From Adiantum capillus-veneris (taxonomy: Eukaryota > Streptophyta > Polypodiopsida > Polypodiales > Pteridaceae), in NCBI GenBank assembly GCA_014529385.2, contig CM043958.1, forward strand, positions 85,483,525 to 85,547,524: DNA of 64,000 bases, in the 5' to 3' direction. A program made the translations under genes and the position numbers. Shown in pieces: positions 31,814 through 44,037 of this stretch. Numbering within the stretch: the first letter of the stretch is position 1; every line of letters starts with the position of its first letter. The notes beneath the pieces were generated by a model. It was not told the DNA's origin and did not search any database. It saw nothing but the letters and a program-made list of their open reading frames with translations.

Positions 31814-33725
31814 TCAATTTTTTCCAACTGTCTCCACTTGAAATCCTCCTTCAAGCAGCACCTCAACTTCTCCATCGGTGAGATTTGTTCCTAGATCAAC
31901 TGGCCAAATTGTTGGAGAAGGAGCTAGCCTTGGTTCTATATTATGATCCACCACATAGCAATGAATAACATGTTTGGGATAGAACCAAAACCATTGTCTA
32001 AGTAGCCCGTTTGGATGTTTCCTATACCCCTTTTTACATTGTTGGGGATACCACTGCATATCACACGACTGCCGAGAGGGGTTCTTTCGATTGCCCACAT
32101 AGCTTCATTGACCTTTTGTTCCAATACACAAAACTTTGTCTTCTCTTTGGAATTCTCACTCACATCTACTATCCCTAAATCTTCCGTGAAAATGATCTTC
32201 CTTGGCCTTTCATGTGTTGTGTGGTCACGTGTTTTTGCATTGTATTCTGTTCTATGTGTTGATTCATCCTCAACATCAATCACAATCGATGGCCCTCACT
32301 TTTGCCGAACGATTTCTTTGTCTCCTTCAAGAGGGGTGCGAGCCTTGTACATGGGTGTTCTAGATGTGCCCTCATTTACTACTTTAATCACTTGTGCTGG
32401 ACTTGAGGAAATTCTTTCCTTGAGTCTCTCTAGTGAAGGACCCTTTCCAATACATTTACCTTGAGAGTAAGAAACTGCCTTCGTGCTTTGCAATATTGCA
32501 TTTTCTATATCTAAAATACATGCGTCATATAATCAGATTTTTTTTTGAACCCTTCGCCTACAAGCTCTCTACCATGCTTGCTCTTGGTCAAGTTCATTCT
32601 TGGAGTGTTTGCCCCATCAGTACCTCTCTCTCGTGCTGTCATGATGCTCCACCAATGTGCAATACGCACCTCCCACCAACTCAACCAAGAGTCCATTGCA
32701 GGGATGTTTTTATCCATGAAACTTCCAATTTACCACCATTGTCGAAAGAGACGAGACTTCATTTGCAGCTGCCTCTTTAGAGGGAGCTAAATGTCACTTT
32801 TTGCATATGTCTTTGTGAGTTTGTTGAGATGAAGAGACAATGTACTTTGTGGTGTGTGCCACCATGCTTTGTTTCCAATGAAAAAGGAAAGATCCTCTTG
32901 ATGTTTTAGAGCATTGTCTTTACCACCATTGAACATGGTGCGAATTGCATTCCAATTGGCTTGAGCTTCATCTACCATGAATCCATGTAAATCCACTCTT
33001 TCACATCCATGACCCTCCATAACTTCATTTATGCATTGTCAAAAAAGAATTTGTGCTTCCATGTCTTCCTCTTTCATCTCACAAGTTGCAATAGTGAGGA
33101 GATCGTGCATGCTACAACATAAGACATGCAAATTAGTAAACATGTTGTTAGTTGTTTCTTAAGATATGCCAAACTTTAGAGATATGTTCCTAAGACAACA
33201 AGCCTTGGATCATAAATGTGGCATGCCAAGGTCACCGAATCCGCCACTCGCTGATTGTGATCAAACTGAACCCAAGCGTGCCAAAGATCTCGAGGTCCAC
33301 TTCATTGCATTTGATTAACCAAATCAAATCCAGATGTCGAACCAAACATAGACATTTTGAACACAAAGCACCGCTCCCCTTCCACTCCTTTCCCGAGAAA
33401 AATGATTTTATAAAAAAAAATCTTATGTGCAATCTCTTTTTAGCTGTAGCACGGAGTGCACACCGAAGCTCTCCTTTGTTCACCCATTTCTTGTTACAAT
33501 CACAGACCTTCAAAACCTGTATTTCAGAGTTGAATTACTTTGAAACAATATGCACAAACAAGAGAAACAAGTAAGCATACTCACCAACTATCCTCCACTA
33601 AGGGACCCATTGCCTCAGCAACACTTAGAAATTCTTGCTCACCAAGCACATGGCTAAAGTCCCCCCTCTTGCATCAAAGTTGTTGTCACAATTTCCTATG
33701 CCACACACATTTGTACCTTTCTTGC
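31814..33725 (-). pseudogene. Degraded transposase-like gene of an unassigned plant family
   Basis: On the minus strand, from about 33690 down: CKRGDFSHVLGEQEFLSVAE, then KKWVNKGELRCALRATAKK and SGALCSKCLCLVRHLD, then RHAWVQFDHNQRVADSVTL with YDPRLVV, LTIATCEMKEEDMEAQ, LHGFMVDEAQANWNAIR, SFFIGNKAWWHT, SWLSWWEVRIAHWWSIM, NLTKSKHGRELVGEGFKKK, and IGKGPSLERLKERI. The spacing of acidic residues (FD, CEM-EED, MVDEA) recalls a DDE-type nuclease core, and I believe similar proteins occur in many copies in seed-free plants, but I cannot name the family. A possible intron (GTGAGT near 33578 to AATACAG near 33519) separates two parts. Several stops and frame changes show it is dead. Copia-3 adjoins its upstream side. 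Confidence 0.5.
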
Positions 33726-33739
33726 GTCTGCATGTCTAT

Positions 33740-36700
33740 TCACATTGAGAACTCGTGCAACCATTTCTTTGGTTTTATCTCATTGATCCCTTTCGACGAC
33801 CCATCTCTCTTAAACTATATACCCAAGTAATGATGCAACAGCCCCAAATCTTTCATCTTGAAAGTAGCATTCAAATCAGTCTTAAATTCAGCAATATGTC
33901 TCTCATTTGGTCTAGTGATCAGCAAATCATCCACATAAAGGACCATAATGAGAAGTACATCACCCTCACGCTTTACATACAATTGTTGGACTGTTTTTAC
34001 GAAAGCCTCGTTTGACCAAATGAGTGTCAGCCTTCTCATACCAAGCACAAGAAGATTGCTTCAACCCATACAAAGCTTTCTTACATATGTGCACTTTATC
34101 CTCTTCTCCTTTCTTGACAAAACCCCGAGGCTGCGTTACATAAACTTCCTCAAATATGTCACCATTCAAGAAAGCAGTAACAATGTCGGATTAATGTACA
34201 TCCCAACCAAAATGAGCTGCCAATGCACATAGAAAAAATGCACAGTAGTCATACAACAAGTGGGAGCAAAAGTCTCTTCATAATCTATGCCTTTTTGTTG
34301 TGCATAACCTTTTGCAATAAGTCGAGCCTTATGGCGATCAATCTCACCATCCGGCTTGTGTTTCAACTTGTAAACCCACTTTGTACCAATGGACTTTTTG
34401 CAAGGAGGAAAATCACATAAAGTCCATGTGTCATTTTCTATAAGTGCATCATATTCTAATTGCATGGCATCCATCCAATTTTTTGAATTTTGTGCTTCAT
34501 CAAAATACAAAGGTTCCTCAACATCATGTAAGCTAGACACAGTGAAAGCATAACGATATGATGCATAAGATGCATGGTGAGAACCTAAACGAGTATGACT
34601 AGACAAAGGTGCATCCAATTTACTATCACGCAAAGTATGCACCAGCCATTTAGGCATACCTCTAGCTTGCTCATTCTCAGCCCTTTCCTTATCAAGTACA
34701 TCATGTACATTTGCATCAGTAATAGGATAATCTGTAACATTTTTGGAAACTCCCATAGGCTGTACATTTGCCTCATTGGAATTTACAGTCGAACTTCCAC
34801 CACTAAAAAAGAGGCAACAAAGTGTCATAAATGTCCTGTGAGCTTACATTACTGTCTCTAGTACATGACAGCAAGGGCTAAACAAAATCTTCCACAAACA
34901 CAACATCTCATGAGACCAAGATATGCTTTGTTTGCAGATGATACAACCTTTCAACACTATAACCAACAAACATACATTTGACAGACTTATCCTCCAATTT
35001 CTTGCACTGCGTTTGTGGCACCAAAGCATATGTCAAACATCCAAAAACACGCATGTGCTCAATAGAAGGCTTTCTATCATGCCATGCTTCATATGGAGTC
35101 ATAGACTACAAAGCTTTTGTAGGACACATGTTTAGTACATAAGTGGCACACATGATGTCCTCAAGCCAAAACGAATGCAGAAAAGCTTGAATTTTGACCA
35201 TACATCGTGCCATTTTCATAAGTGACATGTTTTTCATCTCAACAACACCATTTTATTGAGGCGTATAAGGAACTATACATTGGTGTTTTATCCCACAACT
35301 AGCCAGAAATGCATTAAATTCATGAGACATATACTCTCCCTCTTGATCGAAACAGAGGGTGCCCGTAGTACATTTCAAGACATTTTTAGCCATAGCCAGA
35401 AATTGTTTGAAGCACATAAACACTTCGGACTTAGCTTTAAGCGGAGATACCCATGCATGCCTAGAGTAATCATCAATGAAAATCATGAAGTAAAGGTAAT
35501 TGCCCAAGGATGGAGTTTGCATGAGCCCACAAACATCGCTATGCACAAGCTGCAAACTACATGTGGCCCTAGTTGAACCATCCTTTGGAAACTTATAATA
35601 CTGCATCTTACCCAAAATACAGCCTTCACAAACATGTTTGATAGGTGCTTCAAGAGACGGCAAAGAAGCAACCATATCAGATTTTTGCAAATGCAGCAAG
35701 CTGACAAAATTCAGATGTCCAAAACATGCATGCCAAAGTTTCGCATCTGAAATAGCCTTAGAATCCACAACTGCATTTGCAAAATTCTACCCACACTTGT
35801 CATACAAAGTGAGCTTATACAACCCATGGCATAAAATGCCAGATGCAACAATTTTATCACCGAAATTGAGATCATATATTGTACATTTGTCATCCACAAA
35901 TTTGACTACACGACCAAGTCTAGCAAGTGCAGATACAGACAAAATATTCTTCTTGATCCCACGTACATAAAGTTCATCAACAAGTGTGAAAGAACTACGA
36001 ACACAATCTTTCCAACTCCCTGAACTGGATACAAGACATTGTTGGCACAAGTAGCTGAATTCCCATGAGGGACAAACTCAAGAGAGGTGAACAAATCACG
36101 ATGTGAGGTAATGTGCTTTATAGCACCACTGTCAAAATACCACACATGTGAATATGCAACAACTGACATGCATGCATCATGGAAGGCATAATTATAAGTA
36201 TACTCTGCACTAAAAGCCCATTCTGTATCAACATTAGCATCACACTCTCCTTTCACAGAAGACTCAATAATACTTGCATTTGTAGTGGAACCAGCATTTG
36301 CAGTGGAACCACCATCTTTCTTCTTAGCCTCTTTGGCCTTCAACTTAGGACACTGCTTGATCAAGTGATCATTACCTTTACAATAATGGCAACACATCTT
36401 CTTTTTACCATTATCACCAGAATTCCCACACGAATTACTACCAGTAGAAACATTAGAAACAAGTGATTTCCACTCCTCGCAGAAGAACCATGAGAAGTGA
36501 TTGCATTGCTGTTATCGCCCTTTCTTTGAGCAACAATAAAAGCCTGTTCAATTGCATGTTGTCTAGTCCCTTTTTTTTTGGAAAGTGACTCTTGCAACAA
36601 TAATGTGCACAATCCATCAAACTTGACAACTTCAGGATTTCCTTGTGTATAAGTCTCCAAGTACTAGCAAAAGTCTGGTAAGAATCTAGTAAGGCATCAA

Positions 36701-37241
36701 GAACAATCTGCACAAGGGAACTGTCTGAAATGACTTCTCCTGCATAAATAAGTTGCTCATTGATATCCTTGACACTAGCAAGGAGAGTGTCCATATCATC
36801 TTCCTCATGCATAATCTTTGACTCCAGCTCTTTACGCAGCAATGCAATTTTTGCCTCATTGTGACTTGCATAAAGACCAACCATAATATCCCAAGCCTGT
36901 TTTGTATATTTCATTGAACGAATGTGAGGAGTAATGGTGCGCTTCACAGACAATGAAATCAATGTATGATCTTGTGCATCCTTTACATCCCAACGAGCTT
37001 GCTCAACCGTAGGCAAAACAACTCTAACAGTAGCAATCCTTGCAACAAGACCTACAACATCCTCAACATCACCTGTATCCTCAGAACTAGGACGTACATC
37101 AATGCCCTGCACAATGTTCCAAACACCCTTTGACACAAGAACATGTTGCATCATATAAGCCCACATAGGGTAATTGTCCCCATCCAATCTATCCTCAGTA
37201 GCATCAAACATCTTGAACACATCTGTGTTGTTGTTAGCCAT
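33740..37241 (-). pseudogene. Gag-pol of Copia-3 (broken, lacks RNase H)
   Basis: Starts at the ATG complementary to 37239-37241 with MANNNTDVFKMFDATEDRLD. Gag is UBN2-like (RLDGDNYPMWAYMMQHVL). A knuckle CCHYCKGNDHLIKQC is near 36360-36397, protease WYFDSGAIKHIT near 36130, integrase with WHACFGHLNFVSLLHL and CEGCILGK (35253-35768), HSDVCGLM, FIDDYSRHAWV and CFDQEGEYMSHEF, then HMRVFGCLTYALVP (34908-35102). RT has WVYKLKHKPDGEIDRHKARL (34166-34828), ALYGLKQSSCAWYEK (33966-34169) and active site LYVDDLLITRP (33815-34048). At least eight frameshifts or stops; the second integrase Asp motif reads FDQEGEY rather than TDNGGEY. RT ends just after HHYLGI and HEFSM. Confidence 0.9.
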
Positions 37242-37587
37242 GTATATGTTGCACCTAATGTGAAATTGTTCAAAAAGAAGAGAAGAAAATCGGGAACAAC
37301 ACGTGCTATATAGCACAAACCATAGAAGACCGTAATGGATTTGTTATGCAAAAAACAACACTAATAGAATTTTTTCACAAAATGACAAAATAGCTTGTGC
37401 AGTACTGTCTAGAATGGAAACGAAGGCTGAAATAAGTTCGAATCAGAAACTTGAGCAGACTGAGCTCTTCAAGATTCCCCAAAAAATTTATCGACCTACA
37501 AACACTCACCAAAGCTCACTGAACTCGGAGAAAGTGAGCAGGCGTGTGCTGGAGCTGCTGGCGACTAAGCCTGGGAGGACGCAACCT

Positions 37588-37599
37588 GCTCTGATACCA
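37588..37599 (-). promoter_or_regulatory. Primer-binding site of Copia-3 (initiator tRNA-Met)
   Basis: GCTCTGATACCA on the plus strand is TGGTATCAGAGC on the element strand, two bases from the LTR end. Confidence 0.9.
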
Positions 37600-37601
37600 A
37601 T

Positions 37602-37953
37602 TGTTGGAATTAGCATTGCAAGAAAAACAGACACAGCTTGGTGAAGACGAAGGAAGTTCAAGGCACACAACAGAGAGTATATAACTTTATGTGAAATGGA
37701 ATGATTATAGCCCTCGAATGATGGGCATATATACAATGCACAAGGAAAAAAAACTCCTAGTGAAAAAAAATACCATGGCGGTGCACACTGCCTTTTGCGA
37801 CACACTCCAGGAAATGCGATGGTCGAGGTTTGTGGTTTGGTCCAATGGTATGGATCATACTTATGTTCCATAGCATCCATTGGATGAACCTTTTCTAAGG
37901 TCGGTGAAAACGCAAACACCATGTTAGCATTGTACACCTTTGGTTTTCCAACA
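37602..37953 (-). repeat. 5' LTR of Copia-3
   Basis: 352 bp. On the element strand it begins TGTTGGAAAACCAAAGG and ends CTAATTCCAACA, with matching TGTTGGAA/TTCCAACA ends. There is no second copy in the window, so no age can be taken from an LTR pair. The flanking five bases are CTTAT. Confidence 0.85.
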
Positions 37954-38103
37954 CTTATTTGGTATCTACTATCTTTGAAAGAAGCTTCATCAAGGTGTTG
38001 AAATTATTAAAATATGACAAAATACTATTTGTAATCCTTACCTCGATAAACTTTTGCAATGCTTGTTCTCCAAAGAGTTGTTCCTTGTTTGGACTAGTAA
38101 GAT

Positions 38104-38409
38104 CTATGTAGGGAACATCCACCAAGGGAGCACAGGCGCACTTTGATTTGAGGCTGTGACATCTTTGACTAGCACCACGAACTTTGTAGAGAGAGATTCA
38201 TCCACAACATAAAATTCCTCCCCCAAGTGATTTCTTGTTCTTTCCATTGGCATTGTCAACTCTTCACTCCCAACCATGACAATTTCATGTAGAGTAGTAA
38301 ATGCTTGTGACGCAACATGGTCTTGTAGATATTTAACCCTAAAAATAATCTTCACATTGGTAAAGGGAAAAGCCCTTTCTAAAGAAGGAAAGACTATAGT
38401 GCATGACAT
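38104..38409 (-). CDS. Hypothetical ORF fragment beside Copia-3
   Basis: 101 codons on the minus strand, MSCTIVFPSLERAF to PVLPWWMFPT. It lies immediately upstream of the Copia-3 LTR in the same orientation as the transposase-like remnant at 31814-33725, so it may be that gene's N-terminal part, separated by Copia-3. I see no motif to confirm it. It could equally be chance. Confidence 0.3.
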   Translation of the reverse strand: MSCTIVFPSLERAFPFTNVKIIFRVKYLQDHVASQAFTTLHEIVMVGSEELTMPMERTRNHLGEEFYVVDESLSTKFVVLVKDVTASNQSAPVLPWWMFPT

Positions 38410-38572
38410 GATAGTAGAGTTGAAAAGATAAGCACTATATTGAAAAGATGAGAGTGAGAGTGTTTAATTGTGTTTTGAAGAGTTAAACGCATTTTATATT
38501 AATCCTAGTAGTTATTAGTAATATATCATAAATTTTTGAATCCAAATAGAAATTAATATTTTAAAAATTGCA

Positions 38573-38576
<4 letters not shown>

Positions 38577-38645
<69 letters not shown>
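38577..38645. repeat. GT microsatellite
   Basis: About 34 uninterrupted GT units. Frames of His-Thr on the opposite strand are artefacts of it. Confidence 0.97.
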
Positions 38646-38646
<1 letters not shown>

Positions 38647-38779
38647 AGATTTTGAAGAAACTTGAGGGACAAGCGGGTTGAGAATTTTGGTAACTTGCGT
38701 CTTGTGGATATGTACACACATTGTAAAAAATTTATGAGCAACCAAATGTTGAAAAAAGAACCATTTTATGGTTCATTTC

Positions 38780-40660
38780 CATGTATGCCATTTTTTTTAC
38801 TATTGAGGATTTATGTGATGGGCTTGAAAAGTTGGCCACTTGCAAAGCAGCCACTCACAAAGCGGGATATCCTCAAGGTATCAAGCCGGAGATGATCAAA
38901 TGGATGGGAGATTTTACAGAATGGATATGTAATATGTTCAACCTTGCACTTCAACATGGTATGCCTTATGATTGGAGTACTAATTGGGTCAATCCTTTGC
39001 ATAAAGGAGGGGATGTAAAGAATGTAAACAACTACCGGACTATAATGATTGAGTCTCTTATGGCAAAGTTGTTTGGGTACATAATGGAGATGAAATTGAG
39101 TGACTGGACTGAAGAGAATGATAAGCGTGCAAAAGGATAAGCGGGTTTTGTTGATGAAATAGCACCATTGATCATCTTGTCACTCTTCGTATTCTCATGG
39201 TGGAAAGTCAGTTGAAAGGCAAGCAATTGTATTGTTGTTTTGTGGACTTTAAGAAAGCCTTTGATATGATTCCATGTAACAATTTGTGGAGAAGGATGGA
39301 AGAACTCCAAGTGCCAAGTGAGTTTATGCTTGCGGTTTCTCGAATCTATGAGAAGTTGATGTTTCAATTACGCATAATGGGAAGAGGAATTTCAAAAAAA
39401 ATTGTAAGCACTATTGGGGTTAAACAAGGATGTCCGTTGTCACCAACTCTCTTTGGTCTATGTATCGATCAATTGGAACAAATGTTACTTGACTTTATGC
39501 AAGAAGAAGGCATTGAAGAGGTCACTATTTGTTGCAATGCGGTAATCATGCTTTTGTTGTGTGCGGATGATGTAGTGCTTCTAGCACATACTTTAGAAGA
39601 TGCACAAAAGCTTATGGTTGTCCTTAAGAACTTTTGCTTACATAGTGGGCTGATTGTGAATGAATCCAAAACAAAGGTTATGCTTGTGAAAACCAACCAT
39701 AAGTAGAAGCCATGCATTGTGTACAACAATGAGACACTTGAAGTTGTTTAGAGCTTTAAGTACCTTGGCCTTGAGGTTCCATCCAATCACAAGTGGCATG
39801 AATGTGCTATGCGTCGTTTGAAAGGGGGAGAGAGAGCATATTATGCATTTGAGAACATGTGTAATGCGGGAAACATCAAGAGTTGGGTTCTCAAGAAGAA
39901 CCTTTTTGATGCATTGGTGACACAGGTTCTTCTTTATGGAGTTGAAGTCTGAGGCGAGAACATCTCAAAGTTTACTTGGAAAGAGTTTGAGAATGTCCAA
40001 AATCATTTTATTATAAACTTTCTCCAAGTTAAGACACAAACACCAGATACGCTCCTACTTCTTGAGTCGGTATCTCTTTCAATTAAGGTTATGGACATGG
40101 AAAGGATTGTGGAGTACATGATAAACATGTGTCAAAACCCCTCACATCGACTTCCTACAATTACATGGGAAGCAAGCAAAAAAGTTCAAAAGATGCATAA
40201 AAGCAAGATTTGAGCATGGGATGGATGCAAGACATAAAGAAGTGGTTTGGGAGATGGGATGCATTACACTTGCTACATGATGCTTCAATTGACTCCCAAG
40301 GGAATGAAGGTTTTCAACAACGCCAATGTATTATGACTTGGGAGAAATTTGGTGGGTCACGCTTCATACATTACACCACCCATATTGCCCCCAACTACAA
40401 AACCATGTTCTTTGCTGAAAGAGGAAACAATACTCACACTTACATGCTTGAGCCTATCCCCTTGTCGGCGATACTCACTATCGTAACAATTTAGGTTAGC
40501 TTCCATTCCCTTCGATGCAGGAAAGGGAATTGGGACAATGGAGAAGAGTCAAATCGATTGTGTGCATTATGCTCACTGCAAGTTCAAGAGTCTGAGTACC
40601 ACACACTACTAGAGTGCTCAGCTTTTGGTCACATAGTCGACGACGACAATGATTTCAAGA
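38780..40660 (+). pseudogene. Non-LTR retrotransposon (LINE) reverse transcriptase fragment, LINE-A
   Basis: Plus strand: AGYPQGIKPEMIKWMGDF, WVNPLHKGGDVKNVNNYRTI (38781-39140), then after a break CCFVDFKKAFDMIPCNNLW, GVKQGCPLSPTLFGL and active site LCADDVVLLA (39197-39706), then FKYLGLEVPSNHKW, and in another frame LCALCSLQVQ-ESEYHTLLEC, a zinc-binding cysteine/histidine motif of the zf-RVT kind at about 40555-40620. The order palm, fingers, connection and C-terminal zinc motif is that of LINE ORF2. No endonuclease domain is seen, so it is 5'-truncated, as is usual for LINEs. In-frame stops at 39704, 39749 and elsewhere. The RTE or L1 clade cannot be decided by eye. Confidence 0.85.
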
Positions 40661-40669
40661 GAGAGGTAA

Positions 40670-42253
40670 TGTCATGAAATCTAATATCTAACCAATCCAA
40701 ATGATTTTCTCATATTAAACTGATCATTTAATGTGGGATAATAAACGAGAACAAGGGTTAGAATATAGAAATGTGCTTACAGGTCTATCTCAACACGAGA
40801 CCAATGGTAAAGGGGTCCAAATGAGAGATGATATGTCAAAGACAAAGACTAGCTAATTGAGCTTAAAGACCTTAGGTTTAGCTTTATCAAAGACCTCCAA
40901 TGGTTAGTGTTAAAAGTCCTTTGACCTTAGGTGAGCTAGGGTTGTGTTTGAGGTGGGAACCCAGACCAAGCTTGAGGTGCTTGTCGTGCTTGATGACTGA
41001 GATTCTTGAGGTGCTTGATGACTAAGATGCTTGAGGTGCTTGTCATGCTTAATATGCTAGGGTTGTACTTGAGGTGGGAGCCCGGGTCAAGGTTAAGGGG
41101 CTTAAGGGCCGAGCTTGTGGTGGGAACCGGGCCCAAGGTTGAGGGGCTTGAGGTGTCACAAAAGTCAACAAGGATCCCTACAAGGAGGGGGCGAGCCCTA
41201 CAAGGAGGGACATGAGAGATAACTCACACAAGGCAAGCCTAGACCAAGGAGGCAACAAGGACACATGTCAAGCTCCCCTTCATGTTGCTCTCATGTTGTG
41301 CCTAAAGCCTATTGGTTGGCCTCCCAGGGGGTCCAATGATAATTTAGTAAATTTAATTAATTTTTTATGCATTTATCAAGTCCTCTCTCTCAAAGGGGAA
41401 ATGGGGACACTTGTCCCAAGGCTACCCTTGTTGCTTGACATGCACTAAGCATGTGATTGGCCAGGCTCGAGGAGGTCCAATCAAGTGCCAGCTAGTGCTA
41501 GAAGAGGAGGTTAACCAAAGCAAGGAGGGGGCTAGCTTGGGGGGTATATTCTCCCACACACACAAACACACACTCTCTCTCATTGTGTGAAGTACAAAGT
41601 GCAAGAGATCCAATTCCTTCTCCAGGCTTGTAGAGAAGTTGAGAGCCTACACCAACACTCTTGGCTATGGAACCAAGAACCATGCTTCAATGCTTAAGCT
41701 TGCCATCTTCTCCATCTTCATTACTATGCTATTATGTATGCTAGCATGAAGAGTGATCATAAGTGAGGAATTATTTCTTTCTCCTATGAATGTTTCTTCT
41801 TCCTCTTCCCTACCCTCATTCCCTGCTAGCTCTCTCACCTTTGAAGGTGTCTGAGGCCTTGGGACTGAGGCTGGAGATGGTTGATGTTTTTTACAAAGTC
41901 TATGATATGCTCATAATGCATGAAGCTTTCCATCTTCATTGCATCACCTAGGTCACAGGGAATACAAAGATTGTATTGTACCAAGTCTCTCTTGATGGGA
42001 GAATCTATAATACAAAAGCCTATTGCAGGGGGGACCGGGGCTCCACATAAATCCGGTCCTCAACTGTTGTCAAGTTCTCTAAACTCTCTCTCTTGCAAAA
42101 TTATTGTTCGTGTCAAGTTAATTAAGTACCATGATTATGTTGCTACCATCAATTAAGTTCACCCTTTATGTTCTCAAAGTAGTCTCACAAAAATTTTCTC
42201 TTTAATTCTCCTAATTCCGCTATTCTTAAACTTCATAGGCCATTTCCATTACA
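40670..42253 (-). repeat. Solo LTR-like sequence, right copy (inverted)
   Basis: 1,584 bp in reverse orientation to 28699-30292. It begins TGTCATGAAATC and ends CATTTCCATTACA on the plus strand. Identity looks like 80-85% over the stretches I compared, so neither copy is recent. The five bases on either side (GGTAA and CCCAT) do not match, unlike the left copy, so one edge may have been rearranged. Confidence 0.7.
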
Positions 42254-43490
42254 CCCATCAAGGAGTTCCTATGGAGAAACAAACTAACTGAAAGCGGGCC
42301 ATGGAAATGGTGTAAGTGGGAGGCCGTGGCCAAGCCGAAGAATTAGGGAGGCTTGGGAATTCTTAACCCTACCATTCACAATGAAGCCCTTTATGCAAAA
42401 TTGTTTCAGACCTTCGTTGAGTTTGGCATGTATGGCTAGGGAAATGGTGATGAATACAAATTTGAACTCTAGAGGGAGCAAGTGGCAGAATCTTAATATC
42501 CAAAATAGACTTTTGCCCCTTGAGGGAGTGCAGCTAGAGCTCGGAGGGTTCACTGGTAAATTCATGCTAAATGCTGCAAAGCCGCCTCCACACTCATCTA
42601 GGACGAAGAGATCAGATACTAGAAAAACACTACTCTGCACTAGTCCCCTTGGGGGCCCATTTTATAAGATCTTGCTCTTGATTGCCATTGGATCGAGATT
42701 ACAAGATGACTTAACAACAAAGATTTTAGCAGCTTGGCCTCACTGTGGGACCATCGCAAAGGAGGATGGCACTCTCTTGAACAATTGAAAGAGAGCAATA
42801 GGCTATCCCTTCAAGAAGAGGTCCTTGTTGGTAGACTTCTGGATCTCCTCTCCCACATTTGCCTCCCACCTTGCTCCACGGAAGTCAAGTGGAAGGCATG
42901 GAAGTGGCCTAGGGGAAAGGCAATTCTTCCTCCTTTGATAAAGAGTGTTTATGAAAACCTGGCTTTCTATGAGCAGTGGGTTGGGCATCTCAACAAGACT
43001 TGATCTAAAATGTGGAGCAAGGTCAAATGGATCCAGGCTTTGGAGAACATATGGCACTCTGATTGCGAAGATGAACAAAAAGTTTTCCTTTGGAAAATGC
43101 TTTTTGGTTTTTTGTCGAACGAGGACAAGGCCAAAATGAGGGGTCTTAGCGATGGAATCTGCATCAAATGCAACCAACAACCAGAGACCATATCCCATCT
43201 TATATGGGGATGTCCATTAATATAGAGCTTTACTGGGAGAGTTTGCACATGGGTGTTTTGCCAGTTGGGCACCCCTTTCTTCAGACAGGACCTAACACTT
43301 GGCTTCAGGTGCTTGAACAATGAAGATATGAGGACAAAAATTTGTATAGTTAGGGCTATAGTCCTGAAAGCCATCTGAGTTTCTAGAAAATGAACAACTT
43401 TTCCAAAAAAAGAATGGAGTGCTACATGCAAAAATATTGTTAGAAACTTGCGGATGGATTCTGTCAAATAGAAGGAAGCGGCTTGCTGAG
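42254..43490 (+). pseudogene. Second LINE ORF2 C-terminal fragment (LINE-B)
   Basis: Plus strand: IKEFLWRNKLTESGPWKW, CKWEAVAKPKN-GGLGI, NEALYAKLFQTFV (42260-42430), then a decayed middle, EQKVFLWKMLFGFLSNEDK and ICIKCNQQPETISHLIWGC (43010-43225). FLW-x(n)-W-x-x-V-xx-PK-GGLG followed by C-x2-C-x(n)-H-x4-C is the typical C-terminal part of L1-like plant ORF2. It differs from LINE-A. It starts where the inverted LTR copy ends and stops at the Tat-2 LTR. Confidence 0.82.
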
Positions 43491-43514
43491 AGGAAGAAGA
43501 TAGGTCCTTGACGG

Positions 43515-43768
43515 TGTCAGGAGTTTTTTGGAGCAACGGATTGCGCATATGTACATATCCATGCATGGTGCATCGAATAAAGAATTGCCCATTTTTCATA
43601 GCCAGGTGGTTACGTGGGGCCCACATGTGTACAAGTAGGACAGCATGTACATAGTGCATCGATTTTCACTATCACCAGTACCAATGTGTTTTTTCCATCA
43701 TAATGAGGAGTTGGTAGCACATAAAACTTCTCGAGGAAGCTATCCGTGGGCCGACGACATGAGGTAAG
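43515..43768 (+). repeat. 5' LTR of Tat-2, first part
   Basis: Matches 55141-55394 and breaks at GTAAG, the Copia-2 target. Confidence 0.92.
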
Positions 43769-43960
43769 TGAAGGAGTACGAGCGGAAGTGCGACGCGAGA
43801 GAGAGTGCCAGAAGAAGAGCACGACGATATGGTGAACTCGCTCTACTGTAATGTGTAGAGCATAGTGAGTTCTTATTAGGTTTTTACAAAAGAATATGTG
43901 TACATACCTGGCGGCCCGTCCACTTACCTGGGCGACCACATTGGGCTTTATACCCCAACA
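43769..43960 (-). repeat. 3' LTR of Copia-2
   Basis: 192 bp, reverse complement of the Copia-1 LTR with few differences. It is followed on its right by the polypurine tract complement CCTCCCACTT and the inverted repeat arm noted for Copia-1. Confidence 0.95.
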
Positions 43961-44037
43961 ACCTCCCACTTAAAGTCCAATGTGGTACTTTAAGTGTGAG
44001 AGAAGCTAATATACAAGAGATGTAGAGAAGTGATGTA

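Larger units (their letters stand above)
33730..37953 (-). mobile_element. Ty1/copia element truncated at its 3' end (Copia-3)
   Basis: A minus-strand copia element with a 5' LTR at 37602-37953, primer-binding site, gag, protease, integrase and most of RT. RNase H, polypurine tract and 3' LTR are missing; coding similarity stops near 33740, where transposase-like sequence takes over. Sequence and LTR differ from the Copia-1/2 family. Confidence 0.88.

Noticed and set aside
40665-42258. Target-site duplication around the right LTR-like copy
   Set aside because: GGTAA and CCCAT do not match; not reported as a duplication.
42254-43490. LINE-A and LINE-B as two halves of one element split by the inverted LTR
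   Set aside because: LINE-A already contains its own C-terminal zinc motif, LINE-B repeats that region with a different sequence, and the flanking bases do not form a target duplication.
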